From Cupriavidus respiraculi (GTDB lineage: Bacteria; Pseudomonadota; Gammaproteobacteria; Burkholderiales; Burkholderiaceae), in contig NZ_CAJZAH010000010.1 of NCBI RefSeq assembly GCF_914271545.1, positions 62,001 through 126,000 of the forward strand: a stretch of DNA of 64,000 nt. Direction: 5' to 3'. Below, piece after piece: positions 51,130 to 58,038 of the stretch (positions within the stretch are counted from its first letter, which is position 1; every line of letters starts with the position of its first letter). Made by a program: the position numbers and the translations under genes. The notes under the pieces were generated by a model that made no database searches, had not been told where the DNA came from, and saw nothing but the letters and a program-made list of their open reading frames with translations.

Positions 51130-52519
51130 GCCGGCTTCGTCGGAGCGCGGGGTCGGTACCGATCTCCGCCAAGGGTCGGGACCACGTGCGGGCGGCCGGA
51201 ATGGGCGGCCCGACGTCGAGCGCCCTGACGGGGGTGCGTTCGATGCGCAGGATAGGGCGGTCGCCGACGCATCGCGCGGTCCGTCGGCGTCCGGACACGA
51301 GGAGCGGGAGGCGGCGATCCGCGCTTGGGAAGTGCAGTGCGATCGGCCGCTGTTGGCCGAAGGGGGCAGGGCGCGGCGTGGCGCGATCTGGGCCGGCGCC
51401 CTGTTGCTGGGTGCGGTGGGCGGGGGATGGCTGCTTTGGCGCGGCGAGCCTCCGGCAGCGCCACGCGCGGGCAGCGACTCCGCCATCGCGGAGCGCAAGC
51501 CGGTGCCCAAGCTGCACCAGATGCCGTTCGCGGGCGCTTCAGCGGCCTCTGCGGCCGGTGCCGCGCCGGCGGCTTCCACTTCGCCGCCTTTTTCGGCGGT
51601 TGACGTTGCTGTGCCCCCGGACGACCCGCTGCGGTCCCGGCGCGATGAGCTGGCGCTGCAGCGTGAGGAGCAGGCCCGCAAGCTGGCCGCGGCACGGCTC
51701 AAGTCCGCGATTCTGGTACCGGTCCACGGCGAGGCGGAGCTTGCGTCGGGGGAGGGTGGGGCGGCGCCGGCCTTGGGGGCCGATGGCGGACAGTCAGGGG
51801 CCCGTGCGGATGTCCATGCCGAGGACGGCAATGCGCGCTTTGCGGACCGGGCGGGCGGCACCGGGGTTGCGATGAGCATGGCGAGCCGGATCGGCGATCT
51901 GGACCAAAAGGTGCTGCGTGGCAAGTGGATCGAGGCGGTGCTGGTGCCGCGGGCGGTGTCGGATCTGCCCGGCACGCTCTGCGCGACGGTGCAGCGCGAT
52001 GTGTATGGCGAGCGGGGCAGGGTGGTGCTGATTCCGTGGGGCTCGCGGGTGTGCGGCGTCTATCGCGCGGAACTACGCAAGGGCCAGGACCGATTGTTCG
52101 TGGTCTGGCAGTCGCTGCGCGCGCCCGACGGGGCGCAGGTGTCTCTCGACAGCGCCGGCGCCGATCAGCTCGGCTCGGCCGGCATGGGCGGCCAGGTGGA
52201 CACGCATTTTGCGCAGATCTTTGGCATCTCGGCGCTGCTGTCGATCATCGGGGCGGGCGCTTCCACTGCGGGCGTCGCTTCCCAGGATCCTTACAACTCG
52301 GTCTCGTCCTACCGGCAGTCGGTGCAGCAGGCCGCGGCGCAGAGTGCGCAGCAGGCATTGCAGCCGTATCTCGGTATTGCGCCGACCGTCACCGTGCCGG
52401 CCGGCGATCGGATCCGCATTCTGGTCAATCGCGATCTGGATTTCTCGCGGGTGTTCGCGCGCGCCGATGCTGCGGACGCGCAGGGGTCCCAGGCGTCCGG
52501 CGTGACGTTTGTTCCTTAG
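51122..52519 (+). CDS. virB10: VirB10-like T4SS core protein
   Basis: 465 residues. A polar cytoplasmic N terminus (first about 88 residues), one transmembrane segment at about 89-109 (GAIWAGALLLGAVGGGWLLW) and an Ala/Pro-rich periplasmic linker come first. The C-terminal TrbI/VirB10 domain follows (WIEAVLVPRAVSDLPGTLCA; RGRVVLIPWGSRVCGVYRAE; RKGQDRLFVVWQSLRAPDG; ISALLSIIGAGASTAGV; TVPAGDRIRILVNRDLDFS). It spans both membranes and transmits ATP-driven changes to the outer core. Confidence 0.94.
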   Translation: MDEPASSERGVGTDLRQGSGPRAGGRNGRPDVERPDGGAFDAQDRAVADASRGPSASGHEEREAAIRAWEVQCDRPLLAEGGRARRGAIWAGALLLGAVGGGWLLWRGEPPAAPRAGSDSAIAERKPVPKLHQMPFAGASAASAAGAAPAASTSPPFSAVDVAVPPDDPLRSRRDELALQREEQARKLAAARLKSAILVPVHGEAELASGEGGAAPALGADGGQSGARADVHAEDGNARFADRAGGTGVAMSMASRIGDLDQKVLRGKWIEAVLVPRAVSDLPGTLCATVQRDVYGERGRVVLIPWGSRVCGVYRAELRKGQDRLFVVWQSLRAPDGAQVSLDSAGADQLGSAGMGGQVDTHFAQIFGISALLSIIGAGASTAGVASQDPYNSVSSYRQSVQQAAAQSAQQALQPYLGIAPTVTVPAGDRIRILVNRDLDFSRVFARADAADAQGSQASGVTFVP

Positions 52520-52566
52520 CCTGGGTGTCCATCCACGCGCCACCCCGTCGATCCCGGAGACCGCCC

Positions 52567-53640
52567 ATGTCGCATGCCGCTTCCTTTCGCGCCAAGTTGT
52601 CGCTGCTGGCCCCTTTGTTGGACGATCCCGACGTGACGGAAATTGCAGTTAACCGCCCGGGCGAAGTCTGGCTGGGATGCCGCGGGACGCGGGGCATGCA
52701 GCGGGTGGCGATACCAGAGATGTCGCTGGCGTGGCTGCGCTCGCTGGCCGATGTCACGGCGTCCTATACCAGCCAGGAGATCACTCGCGAGCGGCCCCTG
52801 TTGTCGACGACGATGCCGATCGATCTGCGCGAAGGCGTGGACGACGCCGCGCGCGGCGGCTATCGCGTGCAGCTGGTGATCCCGCCCGCGGTGGAGGAGC
52901 AGACGATCGCGCTGTGCATCCGCAAGCCGGCGCAGGTCGATATCGGCCTGGCCGATTACCGGGGGCAGGGTGCATTCGAGCGGGTCAATCGCGCGGACGC
53001 CTGGGAAGCGCTGTGCAGCGACGCGTGTGCGCCGGACCGGTGCGAGCTGGCGTTGGCGCCGTGCTCGCACGAGGCGTTGAGGGAGCTCTATCGGCGCGGC
53101 CAGTGGGAAGCGTTCCTTGTTGGCGCGGTGCGCGCGCGCAAGAACATCGTGATCTCCGCGGGGACAAACAGCGGCAAGACGACCCTGCTCAATGCGCTGC
53201 TCAAGATAGTGCCCGACTCCGAGCGGCTGGTGACGATCGAGGACAGCAGGGAGGTCCTTCCACCTCAGCCCAATTGCGTCCACCTGCTGTATTCGCGAGG
53301 CGGGCAGGGCGTGGCGCGGACCACGGCGGTCGACTTGCTGGAGGCAACCCTGCGGCTGGCGCCTGACCGGGCCATCATGGGGGAGCTGCGCGGTGCCGAG
53401 GCCTTCGCCTATCTGGAGCTGCTCAACTCCGGGCACGAAGGCTCGATGACCACGATCCATGCCGACAGCCCGACGCTGATGTACGACCGTCTGGCCCAGA
53501 TGGTGATGCGCTCGGGCACGCCGATGCGCAAGTCAGAAATCATCGACTACGCCCGCTCGCTGATCCATGTGGTGATCCAGCTCAAGCGTGGGATGGACGG
53601 CCGCCGCTATGTCTCGGAGATCCGCTATGACGGCGCGTGA
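52567..53640 (+). CDS. virB11: VirB11 T4SS ATPase
   Basis: 357 residues. N-terminal domain (LAPLLDDPDVTEIAVNRPGE; ASYTSQEITRERPLLSTTMP), then the secretion ATPase core: NIVISAGTNSGKTTLLNAL (Walker A about 198-206), LVTIEDSREVLPPQPNCVHL (Asp box), LAPDRAIMGELRGAEAFAYL (Walker B) and NSGHEGSMTTIHADSP (His box). It is a hexameric traffic ATPase that switches the system between pilus assembly and DNA export. It overlaps the VirB1 gene by 14 bp. Confidence 0.95.
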   Translation: MSHAASFRAKLSLLAPLLDDPDVTEIAVNRPGEVWLGCRGTRGMQRVAIPEMSLAWLRSLADVTASYTSQEITRERPLLSTTMPIDLREGVDDAARGGYRVQLVIPPAVEEQTIALCIRKPAQVDIGLADYRGQGAFERVNRADAWEALCSDACAPDRCELALAPCSHEALRELYRRGQWEAFLVGAVRARKNIVISAGTNSGKTTLLNALLKIVPDSERLVTIEDSREVLPPQPNCVHLLYSRGGQGVARTTAVDLLEATLRLAPDRAIMGELRGAEAFAYLELLNSGHEGSMTTIHADSPTLMYDRLAQMVMRSGTPMRKSEIIDYARSLIHVVIQLKRGMDGRRYVSEIRYDGA

Positions 53641-54577
53641 CATCCGGATTGGTGGCCGTACGGACACGCTTGTCGCCGGGGTGCGGCTCCACGTCTTATC
53701 GATCAGTATGGGATTGTTGGGAATCGTGGCTACGCTTGCTGTCCAGCCGGTCGCTGCGATGGTGCGGTCGTCCGTCGAGCGCGGCTTTGAACGGATGGCC
53801 GCGGAATGCGCGCCCACGGTTCCTGCGCAGACCTTGCGCGCCGTGGTGCGTACCGAGTCGTCGTGGAATCCGTATGCGATCGGCATGGTCGGCGGCCGTC
53901 TGGTGCGCCAACCCGTGACGCATGCGGAGGCCGTCGCGACGGCGCGGGCGTTGTTCGCGCGGGGCTACAACTTCTCGCTGGGCTTGACCCAGGTGAACCG
54001 CACCAATCTCGCCGCCTACGGCGAGACGCTGGAGACAGTGCTGAAGCCATGCCGCAACCTGCGTGTGGGTGGCGCCATTCTCGCGGACTGTTTTGAACGT
54101 GCGCGGCCGCGGTTCTTGGAGCAGGCGGCGGCATGGCGCGCGGCGCTGAGCTGCTACTACTCGGGCGACTTTGCGCGCGGCCTGCGACCGGATGTGGCGG
54201 GTGGTACGAGCTATGTGGAGCGGGTACTGGCGAATGCGGCCACTGCGGAGGCTGATGCAGCCGCCAATGCCGATGCGTCCGTGCCGATGCCCATTCCGGT
54301 GGTGCCGTCGGTTCCTCGGACCCCGCTATCTGCAGCGGGAGCGCGAAGCAGCGGGGCGACCGATAGGGTTCGCGCACGTCCCGGTCGTCCGGTCGAAGCC
54401 AGCGGCCAGACGCCGCCATCGTGGATCGTGTTCGTGGACGAGGTGAGCCCGACGGATGGCGTCTTGCCTGCCGCTGGCACTGGAGGCGGGTCACAGGCCA
54501 AGTCTGCGGCGCCGGTGGTGCGCGCGCTTCCCTCTCCCGCGGGGTCGGACGAGGCATTCGTCCGGATCTCGCCATGA
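53627..54577 (+). CDS. virB1: VirB1-like lytic transglycosylase
   Basis: 316 residues. A signal-anchor stretch (LHVLSISMGLLGIVATLAVQ) is followed by an SLT domain: LRAVVRTESSWNPYAIGM with the catalytic Glu at about 78, ARGYNFSLGLTQVNRTNLAA, and WRAALSCYYSGDFARGL. The last 110 residues are a Pro/Ala/Ser-rich tail. It opens the peptidoglycan for T4SS assembly. Its place after virB11 rather than first in the operon is uncommon. Longer start frames upstream run through virB11 and are less likely. Confidence 0.9.
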   Translation: MTARDIRIGGRTDTLVAGVRLHVLSISMGLLGIVATLAVQPVAAMVRSSVERGFERMAAECAPTVPAQTLRAVVRTESSWNPYAIGMVGGRLVRQPVTHAEAVATARALFARGYNFSLGLTQVNRTNLAAYGETLETVLKPCRNLRVGGAILADCFERARPRFLEQAAAWRAALSCYYSGDFARGLRPDVAGGTSYVERVLANAATAEADAAANADASVPMPIPVVPSVPRTPLSAAGARSSGATDRVRARPGRPVEASGQTPPSWIVFVDEVSPTDGVLPAAGTGGGSQAKSAAPVVRALPSPAGSDEAFVRISP

Positions 54578-55158
54578 CGATGCGCCGGGCGTGCGGGCGC
54601 TGGTTCCGGGCGATTGCCTTGTCGGCGGCGTGGGTGGTGGCGGCTGCGCCGCTGCAAGCGTCCGAATACGGGTGCCGGGTGCTGCTGTGCCTGGACAATC
54701 CGGCGGACAACGGTGGGCCGAAGGGCGTGGCGGCGTGCGTGCCGACGATCGATCGGCTGTATCGGGATTTGCATCTGGGCAGGCCGTTTCCTCGTTGTGA
54801 CGAGGCGGGTTCCGACACCTATGCGGTCCAGGTTTTCGATCCGTATGACCCCTGCCCTGCGCCACTGCAGCCCGCAGCGGCAGGCGTGCTGGTCGCGCCG
54901 GGCCGGATGGAGGTGCGGGAGGGCCGGCGGCGCATGGTGGCGACGGGGCCCGCGCGCCCGTCCATGGCCACGCACGGCGACGGTGCTCTTGGTGAGCGGG
55001 CGTGCGTCGGGCAGTGGCTGGGCAGCGACGCGATGGGAGACGCGGATTCGCCGCAGACGGTACTGGTCTACGGGGTGGTGCACTGGCAGCCTGCGCAGAA
55101 CCCGCGGGCGGTGGACGTGTTCGTTGACGGGCGATGGCAACAGCGGCTGCACGGGTAG
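54574..55158 (+). CDS. TrbM-like secreted transfer protein
   Basis: 194 residues. Signal peptide 1-29 (AIALSAAWVVAAAPLQAS). EYGCRVLLCLDNPAD and AACVPTIDRLYRDLHLGRPF, followed by PRCDE, repeat the Cys spacing of TrbM-family conjugation proteins (CxxxLCL ... Cxxx ... PxC). The remainder is unfamiliar. It overlaps virB1 in an ATGA, so it is the last gene of the T4SS operon. The exact role of TrbM-like proteins is not known. Confidence 0.68.
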   Translation: MTMRRACGRWFRAIALSAAWVVAAAPLQASEYGCRVLLCLDNPADNGGPKGVAACVPTIDRLYRDLHLGRPFPRCDEAGSDTYAVQVFDPYDPCPAPLQPAAAGVLVAPGRMEVREGRRRMVATGPARPSMATHGDGALGERACVGQWLGSDAMGDADSPQTVLVYGVVHWQPAQNPRAVDVFVDGRWQQRLHG

Positions 55159-55225
55159 GCCAGCGGACGAGTCGGCGAGCGTTGGGCGGCGTAAATGGGG
55201 CGTAGTCGGAAGCGGAGGCGTGTCG

Positions 55226-55981
55226 ATGAAGATTGCCGTGATCAATTTCAGTGGGAATGTGGGCAAGACGACGGTGGCCCGGCAGCTGCTGGCGCCGCGC
55301 CTGGGTGCGCCGGAGTTTGCAGTGGAGTCCATCAACGCGGGGGCGGGGGACGAGGGCGGGGCGGCCGAGCGCATCCAGGGCCGGGACTTCGGGACGCTGC
55401 AGGAGTCGCTGATGCTGCTCGATTCGGCGGTGGTCGATGTGGGTGCTTCCAATGTCGAGGATTTTGTGCGGCTGATGGCGCAGTTCGAGGGCTCGCACGA
55501 GGAGTTCGACCGCTTTGTGGTGCCAGCGGTCAGCGAGCGAAAGCAGCAGGCCGATACGGTCAACACGATCCGCACGCTTGCCAGCCTCGGCGTCCCCCCC
55601 TGGAAAATCCGCGTGGTGCTGAACAAGGTGGATCTGGGCGACGCCTATATCCTGGGGGAGCGCTTCAGCATCCTGTCCGGCTTTCACGCAAAGAATCCGT
55701 GCTTTCAGCTCAATGCGCAGGCGGTGATCTTCTACAACGAGGTCTACGAGCGCCTGCGCGGGCTGAACCTGAGTGTGGCGGAGGCGGCCGCGGATACCAC
55801 TAACTATCGCGCCCGCGTCCGCGAGGAGACCGACGAGCAGGTGCGGGCCGAGGCGGTCAGCATGATTTCGGTACAGCGGTTGGCGCGCTGGGCGCACCGC
55901 AATCTCGATGCGGCGTATGCCGCGCTATTTGAGGAGCAGGCATGGGCGACACATCCCTCTCGACCGCGCGCGAAGCGCTGA
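55226..55981 (+). CDS. stbB: StbB-like P-loop ATPase of the transfer region
   Basis: 251 residues with GGAGG upstream. The P-loop is MKIAVINFSGNVGKTTVARQ (NVGKTT). VVDVGASNVEDFVRLMAQFE follows as a Walker-B-like segment. Then come RFVVPAVSERKQQADTVNTI and KIRVVLNKVDLGDAYILGE. This is the StbB pattern of R388-type plasmids, where StbB is needed for conjugation and opposes the stabilising action of StbA. StbA itself was not found in this window. It overlaps the next gene by 40 bp. Confidence 0.82.
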   Translation: MKIAVINFSGNVGKTTVARQLLAPRLGAPEFAVESINAGAGDEGGAAERIQGRDFGTLQESLMLLDSAVVDVGASNVEDFVRLMAQFEGSHEEFDRFVVPAVSERKQQADTVNTIRTLASLGVPPWKIRVVLNKVDLGDAYILGERFSILSGFHAKNPCFQLNAQAVIFYNEVYERLRGLNLSVAEAAADTTNYRARVREETDEQVRAEAVSMISVQRLARWAHRNLDAAYAALFEEQAWATHPSRPRAKR

Positions 55982-56337
55982 TGGCGCAGTTGCTGGACGA
56001 TATCGACGCGATGGTCACGCGGCTGGAATCGCTGGACAGCGAGATGGCGGCCCGCATGCAGGCCGCCGTCAGCGACGCCGTGGGCAGTGCGTCACTGCAG
56101 GCCCGGCTCGGTTTTATGGCGATGATTCAGGACCAGGAGCAGCGCCTGACGACGGCTGGTCGCTATGCCGCGGCGGTGATCGGCAACGAATTGGCGCACG
56201 GCGCGGTCGCCACCATGGCGAACGTGACGGCGATGGAGCGCGTGGCGATCCGGCTCGCATGGCGCCTGGGCTGCGTGGCGTTGGGCAGCGCTGCGCTGGG
56301 TGGGGTCCTGGTGGCCGTGGTCAGCCGGTGGCTGTGA
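55942..56337 (+). CDS. stbC: StbC-like small membrane protein
   Basis: 131 residues, overlapping stbB by 40 bp. A helical region (LLDDIDAMVTRLESLDSEMA; ASLQARLGFMAMIQDQEQRL) is followed by a C-terminal hydrophobic segment (LGCVALGSAALGGVLVAVVS) that ends the protein. Its position after stbB and size match StbC of R388-like plasmids. The sequence match is weak, so the symbol is by context. Confidence 0.6.
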   Translation: MGDTSLSTAREALMAQLLDDIDAMVTRLESLDSEMAARMQAAVSDAVGSASLQARLGFMAMIQDQEQRLTTAGRYAAAVIGNELAHGAVATMANVTAMERVAIRLAWRLGCVALGSAALGGVLVAVVSRWL

Positions 56338-56423
56338 GGCGTCGTATAGCCGGCGCCGGGACGGCCGTGCATCCGGTTTCGCAGCCGCGTACTTGACCGC
56401 CATGTCCTTCAAGCGTGGGTGAC
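56338..56423. other. Short gap between stbC and the coupling-protein gene; speculative oriT
   Basis: Near its left end it reads GTCGTATAGCC (56341-56351). R388 oriT nic reads GTC/TATAGCC in my memory, so seven bases (TATAGCC) agree at the right place relative to a TrwC-like relaxase. No large inverted repeat or IHF-like sites were found in the 86 bp, and no TrwA-like gene is adjacent. Confidence 0.25.
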
Positions 56424-57971
56424 ATGCAGCGCCACGAGATCGACAGCGCGGCCGCGGCGCTGTGGCTGGTGTTGCCGGCTGCGGGGTGGCTGGCGGCCGC
56501 CTATGCTTTGGGGCTGCCTTTGCGGCCAATGCCGCAGGCGTTGACTATCGCGTTGCGGTCGACGCCGGCAAGCTCGGTGCTGATGGCAGGCCTGCTGACC
56601 GGGGGTGTCCTGGCGGCGGCCGGGGCATGGCTGCTACGGGAGTTCGGGGACGATGGCTTCCGGGGAGAAGCGTATCGCCGCTGGCTGCGTGGTGCGCGGC
56701 TGGCGAACTGGCACACGGTTGCTGCACGTGTTCGCGCCGCCAATCGGCGGGAGAACGCACGCCGGCGGCGGTGTGAGCCGTCCCGTCCGGCGCTGTCGGC
56801 TATCCGCATCGGGCCGATGCCGATGCCCCTTCATCTGGAGAACCGCAATCTGCTGATCTGCGCGTCGGTGGGCGCCGGCAAGTCGGTGGCGATGGAAAGC
56901 ATGATGGCTTCGACCGTGCGGCGGCGTGACAGGATGGTGGTGGTGGATCCGAATGGCACGTTTCTCTCCAAGTTCGGTTTCCCGGGGGATGTCGTGCTCA
57001 ACCCGTTCGACCGCCGCTCGGTCGGCTGGTCGGTCTTCAACGAGGTGCATGCGGTGCACGACTTCGATCGCATTGCCAGGAGTGTGATCCCGCCGCAGCG
57101 AGACGTGACCGAGGAGCAGTGGTGCGCCTACGCGCGGGACGTGCTGGCCGACACCATGCGCAAGCTGGTGGAGACGAACCGGCCGGATCAGGAGGCGCTG
57201 GTGGATCTGCTGGTGCGCGAGGACGGCGAGGCGATCCGGGCGTTTCTGGTCAACACGGATTCGCAGGGGTACTTCCGCGACAACGCGGAGAAGGCCATAG
57301 CCTCGGTCCAGTTCATGATGAACAAGTATGTCCGTCCTCTGCGCCATCTGCGGGCGGGTGACTTCTCGCTGCATCGCTGGGTGCAGGATCCGGGCGGCGG
57401 CAACCTGTTCCTGACGTGGCGCGAGGACATGCGGGCCGCGCAGCGGCCGCTGATCGCGACGTGGATCGACACCATCTGCGCGACGATGCTCAGCACGCCG
57501 GCCGGGGCCGACACACGTCTCTGGCTCTATCTGGATGAGCTCGATGCGCTCGGCATGCTCGAGTCATTTGTGCCAGCGGCGACCCGAGGACGAAAGCACG
57601 GTGTGCGGATGGTGGCCAGCATTCAGGATTGGGCACAGCTCGACCAGACGTATGGCAGGGATGCTGCGAGGACGGTGCTGGCGTGCTTCCGGAATTATCT
57701 GATCTTTGGGGCTTCGAATGCCTGCAATGCGCAGAAGGCCAGCGAGATTCTCGGCAGGCAGCATGTGGAGCGCCGCCGTGTCACTGCCAGTCAACGCGGC
57801 GCGAGTCGTCAGGTACAGGCTTCGCCGCCCGAGCCCGCGGTGCTGGATGCCGAGATTGCCAATCTGAAGGACCTGACCGGCTATGTGGCGTTCGCCGAGG
57901 ATTTCCCTGTCGCGAGGATCTCCATCCCGTATGTGGACTATCCCGAGCGGATGGCGCCCATCCAGACATGA
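56424..57971 (+). CDS. virD4: VirD4/TrwB-type coupling protein
   Basis: 515 residues. Two N-terminal hydrophobic segments (LWLVLPAAGWLAAAYALGL; SSVLMAGLLTGGVLAAAGAW) precede the TrwB/TraD ATPase: LLICASVGAGKSVAMESMM (Walker A about 147-155), VVVDPNGTFLSKFGFPGDVV, LWLYLDELDALGMLESF (Walker B about 366-376), ATRGRKHGVRMVASIQDWAQ and RNYLIFGASNACNAQKASE. It recruits the relaxase-DNA complex to the T4SS and pumps DNA. The ATG at 56424 is used; a GTG at 56415 is possible. It is 68 bp upstream of the relaxase gene, and the pair forms the IncW/IncN-type mobilisation unit. Confidence 0.94.
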   Translation: MQRHEIDSAAAALWLVLPAAGWLAAAYALGLPLRPMPQALTIALRSTPASSVLMAGLLTGGVLAAAGAWLLREFGDDGFRGEAYRRWLRGARLANWHTVAARVRAANRRENARRRRCEPSRPALSAIRIGPMPMPLHLENRNLLICASVGAGKSVAMESMMASTVRRRDRMVVVDPNGTFLSKFGFPGDVVLNPFDRRSVGWSVFNEVHAVHDFDRIARSVIPPQRDVTEEQWCAYARDVLADTMRKLVETNRPDQEALVDLLVREDGEAIRAFLVNTDSQGYFRDNAEKAIASVQFMMNKYVRPLRHLRAGDFSLHRWVQDPGGGNLFLTWREDMRAAQRPLIATWIDTICATMLSTPAGADTRLWLYLDELDALGMLESFVPAATRGRKHGVRMVASIQDWAQLDQTYGRDAARTVLACFRNYLIFGASNACNAQKASEILGRQHVERRRVTASQRGASRQVQASPPEPAVLDAEIANLKDLTGYVAFAEDFPVARISIPYVDYPERMAPIQT

Positions 57972-58038
57972 CGGTCAGGGTGGGCGGCGTGATGGGCGTC
58001 GTGATGAGGCGAGCGCGTTCAGCGATGTGTGGATGACC

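Noticed and set aside
54211-55897. Leftward open frames of 471 and 468 codons opposite virB1, the TrbM-like gene and stbB
   Set aside because: Composition is shadow-like and the overlapping rightward genes have clear family motifs.
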